Source: Cristatella mucedo
Taxonomy: Eukaryota; Bryozoa; Phylactolaemata; Cristatellidae
Direction of reading: 5' to 3'
DNA length: 64,000 bases
NCBI GenBank assembly: GCA_009760855.2
Contig: WPIO01000024.1
Span: 2,887,001-2,951,000, forward strand
The notes under the pieces: model-generated
What the model was told of the DNA's origin: nothing
What the model saw: the letters and a program-made list of their open reading frames with translations, nothing else
Databases searched by the model: none
Program-made: the position numbers and the translations under genes
Shown here: piece after piece, positions 32,082 through 42,554 of the stretch
How the letters are laid out: the number at the start of each line of letters is the position of its first letter
Numbering within the stretch: the stretch's first letter is position 1

Positions 32082-34330
32082 CGTGTAATGTAATGTATCT
32101 CCGTCTGTAATTCCACAAAGTCGTAAACACCATGTGGGTGTTATGCAGGAGAGTTTTGCATAGCCCACTAACAGCCAGAGCGGCTTTCGGCACGCATTCG
32201 GTAGCCAACAGACTTCATCTCACGCAGCAAATAGAATGTGGGAAGCATAGCAGAGTCAGGTGAGCAGTTGAGGTAGTGAGTAGCATAGAAGTAGCAGCTC
32301 AGAACCGCTGAAAAGGATGAGCCATAGTCGCAGTAGGAGAGTAGTTGTCGTTGCGTAAGAATTATGGAAGCGAGTTCCACAGTCTAGAACCTGCAGAGCT
32401 AAAGCTTCTGTCGCTAACGGTCTTTAAGTGGAGGAATGGAACAGCTAATTTATTGTCCACACAGGACCTGAGGGCGCGAACAGGCTGAAACTGATGGAGC
32501 AGTTCAGCTAGGTACGAAGGAGCCAAGCCGCTGTGGGCCTTGTGGGTCAGTGTAAGAACTTCGCTCTGTATTCATTGCTCATTCGGCATCAGTACTAGCT
32601 CATTTAGCAAAGGAGACACGTGTTCAAATCGCTGGGACTTAAAGACTTGCCTTGCAGCCATATTCATAGTCTGCTGCAGTGGCCTAATAGCTTTCTTTGG
32701 CAGCCCAGCCAAAGGGAATTACAATAATCAAGCCGAGACAGAACTAAGCAGCTAGGTAAATCTGCCACTGTGGGTGATAGCTCCTAATCTTGGATCGGGA
32801 TTGGACATGATGGCTAGCTGTAGAAGCAGTCTTCTGAATAAAGCTTTTAAAATAGAGGCAGCGGGTCGAAAACAACACCTAAATTTTGAGCATGTGTTGA
32901 TGGTTGCACCATAGCATCACCTAATACAAGAGCAAAGCCTTTTAATCCAGCCACACGCATATGTGGAGCAGTTTGGTTTTATCATCATTTAATTTGAGGA
33001 AGTTTTCCGAAATCCTGGATCTAATGTCGGCAAGGCAAGCATTCAGTTTCTTACTTGCTGCAGCAGATTTTGACGGTTGGAATGACAAATACAACTGAGT
33101 ATAGTCAGCGTAGAAGTGATATTCTATTCAATGGACCTTAATCACTTTTCTTACAGGTTGTATATAAATGGAGAACAGCAAGAGACCGAGTACAGACCCT
33201 TGAGGGACTTCACAGGTGACCCTTCTCTTGTGTGAGACTTGATCCCCCCACACGACACGGACTAAACACGATCAGACAAGTACGATTTAAATCACGCCAG
33301 TGCTTCGTCTGCCAGACCGATCGTTGTTCTCAATCGTTCAAGCAGCACCTCGTGGTCGATAGTTTCGGAGGCAGCAGACAGATCTAGCAGAGCTTGGGCA
33401 TTGACATTCCAGTCGTCGTTGCCACGTAGAATGTCATTGTTAATACGGAGGAGAGCAGTTTCAGTGGAGTGCTGCCTCTTGAACCCTTATTGAAATGTCT
33501 CCGACATTTCATTATTTTCAATATGTTTAACCGGCTGCTTAGCAACAATTTGTTCAAGAATCTTTAATAAGAAAGGAAGAAGGGAAACTGGGCAATAGTT
33601 TGCAAGGACCTCTATGTCTAATCCAGGCTTTTTAAGAATGGGTCTGTCGATTGCCAATTTGAAAACTTGGGGACGACCCCATTTCCAAAAGAAGCATTAA
33701 ATTCTTGGTTATGGCAGGGCTAAGTTGGTCTGCTAGTGAAGACCACAGAGATGAAGGTATAGGGTCTTCATGAGTCTAGCTCGTTTTGCTAGACCTTACT
33801 AAGGTAGGCACATCGCATGCAGAAATATTGGAGAACCTTTTAAGGAAGGTCACAGGTTGTGGAACCGTGATTGCTTTAGTCGGATGGGGCTTAATGGAGG
33901 CACGAACGTGCAAAAGTGTTTCAGTAAAGAAGGCTGAACATTTTTTGGCTGAGCCCTTAATATCTGGGGAGTCAGACTTCACAGCATTGGCCAGTACATA
34001 GATTACTGTCTTATAAATCCGCTTGGCGTCCGACTGGCAGGAATTCAGCTTTCTAATGAAAAAATAAGCCCTGTTGTTTTTAAGTATTCGGGTGTAAACT
34101 CGAATGAAGTCTCTGAATTTGACTAGATCTGCATCAAACCCTGATTTCTTGAAACGACGCTCAAACCTGAGCTTAACCCGGCTCATAGATAGGAGTTTTT
34201 CTGTAAATTGAAAGAAATCTCCACTGTAATCAAGGTGGCCTTTAGTTGTGCTATGACAGCTATTCATATACGAAGAAGGAGGAAAAGACGAACCGGATAA
34301 GATAGGAATTTTCACAGTTGAAGACAACCA
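32082..34330 (-). mobile_element. LINE family B, linker, RT and 3' end, the longest copy
   Basis: The 3' end on minus is GGAGATACATTACATTACAC. Going upstream come NKLAVPFLRLKTVSDRSFSS-like C-terminal sequence, LKLNDDKTKLL, the catalytic box FYADYTQLYL (second aspartate changed to tyrosine, near 33103-33117), and an LSAASETIDHEVLLERL RT block near 33300-33390. At the 5' end an intact 183-codon frame (33776-34327) covers the basic linker between endonuclease and RT, with LRFERRFKKSGFDADLVKF. The lost aspartate and several stops make the RT inactive. Confidence 0.9.
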
Positions 34331-34675
34331 GCTGCAAAGGAGAGGTTACTACAAGTTCATAGCCTGCCGATCTGCACATCACAGCTCCTCGAAATCGCAA
34401 CAAAACTGCAGTGAAGGTGCTCGAAGGACGCTGACATATTTTTAGACACTAAACTGCCACAATACTGAACTACATAGAGAACAAGTTGACGTCCTTTATG
34501 TTTGACTTGACTTTATGGCTATATAATAATAAATACTACATATTGCAAGACTGTTTATACGACATTTGTAAAGACAATAATATGAGAATATGTTATATTT
34601 TATATGCTACATAATATTTTACAAGATATGTAAACAAGACATTTGATATCATTGCATTTCTATACGGGAGGGGAA

Positions 34676-34795
34676 GCAATGCCCTACCCCAGGGGAATGT
34701 CTAACCCCAAGGGGGAATGCCCGGAGGGCGTGGCGAGGAAATGTCTGGGGGATGTCCGGGGCGGGGGGATCCGGTGGGAAGGTCCGTACCCCCTA
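34676..34795 (-). repeat. GC-rich degenerate repeat, copy 2
   Basis: Minus strand: CCCCGGACATCCCCCAGACA, then TTTCCTCGCC and GGTTAGACATTCCCCTGGGG. Same unit as 31596-31690, inverted; sharply GC-rich against its surroundings. Confidence 0.7.
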
Positions 34796-34959
34796 TATTT
34801 CAGCATGGCAGCAAAGAAATGAGAGCTTGGCAGCAGAGAACTTACCGAGCATGAAGTCGCATTAGCAATTAAGCAAAGTGAACTCATTGCAACGTCGCCG
34901 GAGTATCTCATTAAGTTATACCTGACCGGTAGAAATTCAAATAGCACTTTATCAGTGTT

Positions 34960-36690
34960 CATGATGCAGACTCGTAATGGGTTTCTACAGCAGGAGAGAG
35001 CAGGGTATTGGATTCCTTCACTTTAACAAGGTCCAAGATAAACAAGCCTGATTTATTGTCACCGATATTGGACTCATGACATAAATAGACGATGTTGCAT
35101 GATGAATTTATGCCAACACGTTGCAATAGAAGTTTTTTTTACTTGCTTCCCACTAGGAGCAGCCATCAGTACACTTTTCAAAACTCACGACATTCGATCG
35201 TGTCTTGTTTGATTTGTTGACGGTAAAGTCTGCAAGGCTTCGAGGCTCTATTCTCTCTTTATTAAATAACCAGGCATCCGCCAACCATCTATATCTCTAG
35301 GCGTGTGCTTCTGGTTGGTGCTGATGAAATCGTGCTCAAAATTAAAGTTCTTCTGGAGATGTAATACGCGATAGCACGTCTCACGAACCAATCGTGTTTA
35401 TTTGGTCTACATTAAAAGCACCAGCTAGATGCTAGCAAGCAAAGTCTCCCTGATCACAAGCTATGCTCGGTGTGTCTTGATTAATCCAATGAGTCATTTA
35501 AGCAGTAGAATAGCCTCAAAACGAGTACTTTGTTAAAGAATCTGAGGTCAAGTCATGCCTTAATTTCTCTGCTACTCACGCTAAAATACCTAACAATAAT
35601 AGCCCACTGATGATAACCACGGACTCAGTCGAAAACTAGGCAGCATACCTCTGTAAAGTGAAATAATAATAATAATGTACTTGATAAAGCGCCCTCAGAG
35701 AACTTAATCTCTTTCTAGGCCCTTTACATTTGCTGCAAAGGGAAATGCAATTAAATGGTAAGGATAGACTAAGATAAAATAAGGAAATAGATTGCTTGAA
35801 AAGCTGCCGAACAATTTAACTGATTTTCTTAACATATTTCCAGCCGCTAATCAATGTATAGCCGTTCAACACACGAAGTTGATGTGGCAAATATAGGAAG
35901 ATCGCATAGAAAAATGTGTAATGAAGTTGAAATAAAAATCTCTGTATACGTATGCTTCACGTGAGCATACTCTGTTTGAATACTTTAAAAGAAATGCTTC
36001 TTGCTTTTTTTACTTTGCCATTTCTTTAAACGCATATATGCGTACTTTTTGGCTGGGATGCTTGAAGATAAAGTCTCGTGGTTTTCTCGAGAATTCCGCA
36101 TTCGTTTCCCACTGGTGTAGCTGTTTTTCAAAGATAGTGAGGCCCCATATTAAACGTTAAGAGATGCATCAAAAGCAATAGAAAGTGCTGGTAAAACTAG
36201 TCAGAACTGATTATTGAAACTCAGCTAGGAGGATTCGGAGTTTACCATTCAAATGCACGCTGTGAGCCGAAGCACTTTAGCTAGAAGGGCATAAATTAGT
36301 ATCCCCCCATTTGGTGTTAAACCCTTGGCATTTCGTAGTCGGAGTCACTCGTTAGCCATTAAAAAAAGTTGTATTTTTTATTTAGTTGTTGCAGATGTGC
36401 TCCCTCTGTAACTGCTGTGAACGCTGCCTAACACTAGTATATAAGTGGTTGAGAGTCAGCAAGCACACTTATACTGTCAACTGATTTTGGAAGTGCATGC
36501 TAGTAACACAGTTGTTTTAATTAATGAGATATCCTATACATTATCCAGGTTTTGGGTTAGGCTTACGCCTGCGAAGCAGTAAAATAGTCATAATGGAGTC
36601 TGCAAGCGAAGTTTCATGTGTTTTATGCTGAATTTGTGTGTAGCCCACCGAGTCAAATCTAAGTTTAGTTGACGGAAGAAAAAATACCTT
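34960..36690. other. Mostly unassigned; a short LINE tail at 35668-35765
   Basis: Apart from the LINE family A tail on minus (AATAATAATAATGTACTTGA, then CGCCCTCAGAGAACTTAATC), nothing recognisable was seen. No coding frame with splice support. Confidence 0.6.
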
Positions 36691-36700
36691 GATCTTTCAA

Positions 36701-36937
36701 TTAAATGTAAGATAATGTCATGAATAAATTTCGCCACTTGCAATATGAGCTGGTTAGTCGATGCGAACGCGAATCACACTTTAGAATACTGCCACACTCA
36801 AATCCCGAGGGCCGCTCTAAACCATTGATCCATAATTGATATAATGTAGGTCGAGCGGTTTCCATACTAATGGCTTTGCAGATTGTTAGCACGGCTGCTA
36901 TTGCTTGATGCAATTGTCGCACTGAGCGACGGTATCT
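36701..36937 (-). other. Weak candidate exon
   Basis: A minus frame reads RQLHQAIAAVLTICKAISME, then TARPTLYQLWINGLERPSGF and KCDSRSHRLTSSYCKWRNLF, ending in a stop. Possible acceptors are TCTAGCAG and CCGTCGCTCAG; no donor. If real, it is a terminal exon. No family recognised. Confidence 0.25.
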
Positions 36938-37267
36938 ATTGGGCCGCTGCTAGAATGACCATGATTTTTAAATCTGAGCTTCACAATCGACTTGGAACTA
37001 GATAGTCCCAACGAATTAGTATCAATATCTACGCTAATGAGCAGGGCGACATTAGTTCTTGTCACTAAATGTATGAATGACTGATGGCCTACCTACTGGG
37101 AGTCAGGCAAAAATATTACCCGCTTGGCCCAATTTGGGCGATTACCGGCTTTCGTCGCCTACATTAATTGACTAGCTGCCTGTCTTTCTGTAATAGATGA
37201 CACAGACGAACGCAGGCACCTTGTCGAGGCAGCCTTCATTACGGCTAGCAACGGCAAATCCGGCTAT

Positions 37268-37312
37268 CACTTCTGCTTCTGCTGCTTCTGCTTCTGCTTC
37301 TGCTGCTTCTCA
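37268..37312. repeat. (TCTGCT)n / (CTG)n microsatellite
   Basis: TCTGCTTCTGCTGCTTCTGC repeats just upstream of a LINE tail. Confidence 0.95.
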
Positions 37313-37334
37313 CCGTCTTCTTCATCTTTTACAG

Positions 37335-37473
37335 TTTGTTTGTTTTTCAAGCATGATTTTACTTACTATTCTATTGCGTATCACTTTGCAGCAAATGTAA
37401 GGCGCCTAGAAAGAGATTGAGTTCTCTGAGGGCGCTTTATCAAGTGCAATATTATTATTATTATTATTATTAC
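37335..37473 (+). mobile_element. LINE family A, short 3' end, young-looking
   Basis: It differs at only one or two positions from the 3' end of the copy at 52545-52692, including shared changes (TATTCTATTGCGTATCAC). It ends in (ATT)8. Confidence 0.93.
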
Positions 37474-37837
37474 AGTTCGATTATCAGTTTCCCGTACTCG
37501 TCTCTGTTTCCGAAAGGGCGTAAAGTTGATTCCGACTAGGATTAGCAGTGCATTATTTTAAGGTTTTGGATTGACTCGTTTACGTTGCTGCATGCCAGAG
37601 ATCAAGATATGGGACCATTGCAGTCATCAACTGGTATCAGGAGGTTAATTCAAAGGGCAATTGTATCGTTTCTCTTCTTGTGGCTAAGTAGCTTATCAGC
37701 CAAAAGGTACAGACCGACAATGCTTCTGGTTTTTTATTAGTGACTAGTATTTTTCAAACACTCAGCTTGCAGACGACCTAGAAACCTTTTCCGACTGTTG
37801 CTAAGGATTGCAGTCACTAATTTTAGTAAAGAGGTCC

Positions 37838-38262
37838 CCATAATAATAATAATAATGAATTTGATATAGCACCATCCGAGAACTCAATCTTATTCCAGGC
37901 ACTTTACATTTCTATTTAAAGGAAGCGCGATTGCATGGCAAGTGGTGGCATGCTCAATAAGCAGCAAGAATAATAGGGTTAGGGATGATACGCACAGGGT
38001 CAGCATACAAGTATGGTTAGTGGCAGCATGCAGCAGCGTCAGCAAGCATAAGCGCGTAAAAGACAAAATCACAGGGACCCACTAAATGCTGCGATACAGA
38101 TGCGTTTTTATTTTAATGTGGGCAAGTCAGGAGATGTCGTGACGCAAGTCAGGAGTGAACTCCGGGCATTGAGAGCAATCAAACTAAAGGCTCGGTCTTC
38201 ATAGGAGTTTATATTTGTATGAGGTATCGTAGGTCTGAGCTTCTTTTCTTAGTATCACTGAT
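37838..38262 (-). mobile_element. LINE family A, 3' end
   Basis: (AAT)n, stem-loop (GCACCATCCGAGAACTCAAT), TAGTGGCAGCATGC and CACAGGGACCCACTAAATGC, then on to the TTTGTATGAGGTATC region. Confidence 0.9.
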
Positions 38263-38410
38263 TGGTAAGAGACGTCTGCAAACTCTGAGTTCAGTTTTAG
38301 TGAGCCTGCGCGGCAGCAAAAACACAGGAAGTTGTGGGAGACGACTAGATTATATAAAAGGGTGCACCTCAGGACCTCGGTAAGTCGATATTAAGATGGT
38401 GCATCAATAC

Positions 38411-38515
38411 CTCATTAGGGTCATATATGACGAACATGCCTTTATCTTGCCTCCTCCTCCTGATAGCAGCTGGAAGCTCTGCAGGGCTTTGGTTCTCAAT
38501 TTGGCTTTGAGTGAG
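38411..38515 (-). CDS. Candidate internal exon, unknown protein
   Basis: Thirty-five codons, phase 0 at both ends, from acceptor GATCAGTTGTATGCAG to donor AATGAG/GTATTG. It reads LTQSQIENQSPAELPAAIRR, then RRQDKGMFVIYDPNE. The open frame extends beyond both ends. It faces away from the plus-strand candidate exons at 39.0 kb. No family recognised. Confidence 0.32.
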
Positions 38516-39018
38516 CTGCATACAACTGATCTGATTAACAAATGAGTTAGATTTGGTTGTCTTGTGGAATTGCAGACAGAGGTACATGCACACTCTAGAC
38601 GACCGTATTATCTTTATAGTTGAGTATGCCGACTTTAAGCTGGGCAACACCAAAAAGCATCTTGTTGATTTACATGGAGCATGCATCGTAATTCGTCCAC
38701 GCATTTCAGACGTTCAGCCTCGAGCTCCGTAGCTCACCATTTGCAGGTCGTCTGGCTTGTGCAGAAAGTCACCTTAAGTTGGTAAAAAACTGAGCTTCTG
38801 CATACTGGAGCTACTCAGCTAACGCTGAAAACCACTGCTTACGGACAGGCGCCGGCTTTGCTTCTCCCAGTGTACCAGATTTAAGTGTTGGTAACTAAAT
38901 ATTTCGCTTTCTTCATTCCCATGCTGCTTATGTATCCTAACTACTTTCAATCGCAATCTAGGTAATTATCGTGTTATCCGCTTCTAACTCAATTCGTATT
39001 GCTTTGCCTTTAACAAAG

Positions 39019-39124
39019 GTCAAATCCAATTGAGAATGCCCCTTCAATGTTTATGCTCACTGAGCCTGTTAGCTTACTTTTAACTGCCCTCATGCGAGCT
39101 CGTAACTTGGCAATACTGAAAGAG
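39019..39124 (+). CDS. Candidate exon, unknown protein
   Basis: Thirty-five codons reading SNPIENAPSMFMLTEPVSL, then LLTALMRARNLAILKE, from an AAG acceptor (CTTTAACAAAG) to a strong donor GAG/GTGAGA in phase 0. The segment 39157-39432 would continue in phase if the 32 bases between were removed, but that is shorter than animal introns usually are. It may be a small deletion/frameshift rather than an intron. Confidence 0.35.
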
Positions 39125-39156
39125 GTGAGAAAACGCATCCTCTCTCAACAAATTAG

Positions 39157-39432
39157 CTGGGGCCCTATATATCGCTCGTCTTTTCGATCGCGACTGCTGA
39201 GGCTGTGCCGGCGATTACCTCGCTGCTTGGATACAAATCCTTTAGAGCATATGCGAAGTGCCTTGAAAGACAGATATTTAACTCTAAACTGTACTACAGT
39301 AAAGTCTTTGTCGCTAAGAAAGGGCGATTAGTTGTGACGCAGAAAGCCATATCGAAGCGTGGCAGTTACTGGAATAGCAAAGCCTTCCCACCACTAGGAT
39401 GGTGGAAATATGGATTCGACCTTGTCGCATAG
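39157..39432 (+). CDS. Candidate coding segment, unknown protein
   Basis: Ninety-one codons to a TAG: LGPYISLVFSIATAEAVPAI, TSLLGYKSFRAYAKCLERQI, then FVAKKGRLVVTQKAISKRGS and FPPLGWWKYGFDLVA. The front part is hydrophobic and could be a membrane segment; the middle is basic. Preceded by CTCTCTCAACAAATTAG. The frame of the next open stretch (39398-40069) overlaps its end. Confidence 0.33.
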   Translation: MGPYISLVFSIATAEAVPAITSLLGYKSFRAYAKCLERQIFNSKLYYSKVFVAKKGRLVVTQKAISKRGSYWNSKAFPPLGWWKYGFDLVA

Positions 39433-40069
39433 TGAGACCTTAATACTTTTACGACAGAAAAATTTTCGGCAGCTAGAGAGGCCAGGGTCACGTAGGGATA
39501 TCGGATTATGGGGACTCTGGTTCTTTCGAAATGACTGGCACCTAAGGACAAGTGTTCTACATCCGCCTAAGCTCGATATTGAAAGCTGTTGCTGCCAAAG
39601 TCAGCTATTGGAGAATGAACTAATCGCTCATATTCCGATTCGTTTGTGCTTTCTAGGAGCAGAAAAGAACCAACAGTTAGTTTTTGGCAATGCGACTATG
39701 GTGCCAATTGGTGATGCTCTGGTTGATACACTTCCTACTGTTCTAATCCGCATCCATCGCGAGCATTCGAAATTTGGTACTGAGCCCTTGGATGCCTATG
39801 CAATTGTAGTCATCCTGCTTTTGTGCTGGTACCAGCTTTCTGTTTTCAGCCAAAACGTTAAGCCTCTCGGTTACTATAATACTAATTATTTTAATGATTA
39901 CAATAACTGTCATAATACATTTGTTTGGATTCACAAGAGAGCTAATTTTTTTTCTGGGCATGTCGAATCAATTGCAAAAGATCACAATGAGCTAAGAGTA
40001 CGTTGGGGGTTTCTTGACTGTGGTAAAGACCGTGACCAGACATTATCACTCTCAAGCTTTTCTCAGTGA
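39398..40069 (+). CDS. 219-codon open frame, unknown protein
   Basis: The longest open frame in the window. It has a methionine at 39410 and reads QLLENELIAHIPIRLCFLGA, GNATMVPIGDALVDTLPTVL, IRIHREHSKFGTEPLDAYAI, then a hydrophobic VVILLLCWYQLSVFS run that may span a membrane, and a C-terminal RVRWGFLDCGKDRDQTLSLS. No intron signals are needed. It matches no LINE or transposon frame seen elsewhere in the window. A frame this long is expected about once by chance in 64 kb at this base composition, so it is a candidate only. Confidence 0.35.
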   Translation, partial: DGGNMDSTLSHSETLILLRQKNFRQLERPGSRRDIGLWGLWFFRNDWHLRTSVLHPPKLDIESCCCQSQLLENELIAHIPIRLCFLGAEKNQQLVFGNATMVPIGDALVDTLPTVLIRIHREHSKFGTEPLDAYAIVVILLLCWYQLSVFSQNVKPLGYYNTNYFNDYNNCHNTFVWIHKRANFFSGHVESIAKDHNELRVRWGFLDCGKDRDQTLSLSSFSQ

Positions 40070-40357
40070 TATGCCTATGTGCTTTGCGATTTGTATTTAG
40101 CCTTCACTTGTTCTCTATATCTAGAGCTCCAGTTGCTTTACATATTAAGAAGAGGCGATTATGTTGCCACGCCTTTTGCTAGCTTACTAGTGGAAGCGCG
40201 AACAAAGGTTCGCAGGATATAATGAATGCATGGACTAAATATAATGTGATACCTGTATGCAAGCAAGCTCTAGTTTTCTGCAATAGACTGAGATTAGGCT
40301 AACCTGGTCGTCGATCTGACGAAGTCATGGGGCGTAAGGTAAGATAGCCCATGCAGT

Positions 40358-41075
40358 TGTGACATCCCATCTTGAGTTATGAAACTCGCAACTTGCTGGT
40401 CTACGGGTCTGTGGTATCAGGCAGCTACTTCTGGTGCAAAACTTTGTGGCTAGGGTTGTCTGTCATGCAACGCAGTTGCCACATCACACCACTTCTCGCA
40501 GACCTGCACTGGCTTCCAGACAAGCAACTCATCGACTTCGAGGTTTTTTCACTCACTTTTAGGTCTCTTCGTTCTTTGGCTCCTGCCCACGTATCAGATC
40601 TTCTCATCTGCCAGGCTAAGCACCGTACCACTCGCTTTTCGGAATGTAATTGTTCACCGATAATTCTTTAAAACCCCAAATCCTTCGGAGACAGTGCAGT
40701 TAGTTCATATATCCCCAAAGCCTGGAACTCATACCCCGACTTGCCTCAGAACGTCCCCTGACTTGTACACACTAAAGAAACCCCAAACGCACCTATTTAT
40801 CACGGCACGTAATGGGTCTCTTTGATTTGACCTATGTGCTTATTTGAGCTGGCACTTATTTTATGTGCTTATTTAAGCTGGCACTGTGCATGCAGCCACT
40901 AATCATATTTACATGCTGACCCTGTGCATTTCACCCCTACCTATGTTATTCCTGTTGTTTACTGAGAATGCAACCACATTCGAGTGTGCTTCTTCCGTAG
41001 CTAATCTATAGTTTCTAGAAAGATATTGAGTTTGCTAAGGATGAAATATCGCTTGCATTATTCATATTATTGTGC
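40358..41075 (+). mobile_element. LINE family A, C-terminal part and 3' end
   Basis: It reads CHITPLLADLHWLPDKQLID, then FEVFSLTFRSLRSLAPAHVS, with frames broken later. TTTACATGCTGACCCTGTGC and a diverged stem-loop end it. A short piece of the 3' region (TTTATGTGCTTATTTGAGCTGGCACT) is tandemly duplicated near 40830-40880. Confidence 0.9.
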
Positions 41076-41079
41076 TCCA

Positions 41080-42290
41080 CAATTTCATAATAGTAGTCAT
41101 GCACCTACTGGGACTTTTTACATGGTTTATAGCCCATCCCATCATTTCTAAAATAGGACAGTTTGACAGTAAATTTTGGAGAAAGTCTCCGACCTGGTGA
41201 GTCAGTTTAATTAAGTTTTGGTGAAGCTATATGTGTTTGGTTTTTAATTTTCAAATTGATTAAGGCCTAACTGTGACTTCTTGCCTTTAAAAATTTTTAC
41301 CAATGTTATATGTACTTACAAAATAAGTCAGTATTCATCCAGTAATGATTATATAGCCACATATTTTTGGTGGACAAACATAGCAAAAACTAAAGTGCCC
41401 TTTGTGAAAAGCATTTCAACAGAGTGTCAGTCGCTTAATCTGAATAATAAAAAGACAGATCACCCTAAGTAAATATATCTCGTTAGTACAAAATAATACG
41501 TTAGGTACTTCTGAGATTAGAACTCGTTCGCGATCTCATGTAAGTGAAACGTCATAAAGATTTCTCCAAAGACAAATTCCAATTTTAACTAGCTGGTTTT
41601 AGCATTATAAATTCTTTTATAAGACGTGCCTTATTTTAACTTTTCTAAGACGTTATGAGTTCTCAAGCACACAACGCAAGGTCAAGCTTACCTGAGGATG
41701 TTGTAAATATTTCTCAATGAGCAGCAGGAAAAGAGATAACGGTTGGCGTTGTTGCTACCAGCATGTTCGCCCATAATGTAACCATTTGTGGAAGAGCATC
41801 CATTGTATCCCGACCTTTCGCCATCGAACGTCGCTCCCAAACTATAAGGAGATTAATAATACGCCGTCTGGACCTACGTACGCCAAGCCATAAACCTTAA
41901 CATAAAATAGGGTACTTGTCTTTCACGACAGTCGATATGGGTTCAGGTCATGCTGCATGCAGTCTTCTTTGTCCAATATAGGAGAGTGCTAGCGGCTAAG
42001 TCCATTCTTCAACTTTTTGAATCAGAATGCTGGTTAATTATTTGTTTGATCTTTCACACGATAGACATATTCGTCCAGAATGACCTTAAAACTATGATCT
42101 TTTTAAAAGGATCAAAATACTTGAGGTTCTTAACTATGCCAATGCAGTGATATTTTTTACCTTAAACAACCAGCTAACAATTTATATAGAAAATAACAAT
42201 CAATTATAACAAGTAGCCAAGTTAGGCACTAAGCATTTCAGGTGATAAACCCGAGAATCACATTAGGTGAAGCATCTTATTATTAAGACG
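41080..42290. other. No recognisable feature
   Basis: AT-rich, short chance frames only. Confidence 0.45.
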
Positions 42291-42295
42291 GTGTG

Positions 42296-42554
42296 GCAGA
42301 TTATAATTTGTATAGACACCCTAGGGAACTGAATCTCTATCTAGGCACTCTAAATTTACTGCACACAAGGTATTACCAAACGTTTGTTGGCAGCATCCTT
42401 AACCAGCAAGAACAGTAAGCATGTAATTCACACGAAGAACTAATCCCTAAGACTTACTAAACGTCATAATAAACAGGTACGTTTTAAGCTCCTTTGAAAA
42501 TGTCGTCGTATCAGAGAACGTTGCGAGGTGTAGTCAGCTCCAAGCTTTGGGAGC
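42296..42554 (-). mobile_element. LINE family A, 3' end
   Basis: GACACCCTAGGGAACTGAAT (diverged stem-loop) through CAAGCTTTGGGAGCATAGGT. It abuts LINE family B. Confidence 0.8.

Noticed and set aside
34684-34962. 92-codon minus frame rich in Pro and Ser
   Set aside because: Half of it is the GC-rich repeat; no splice or family support.
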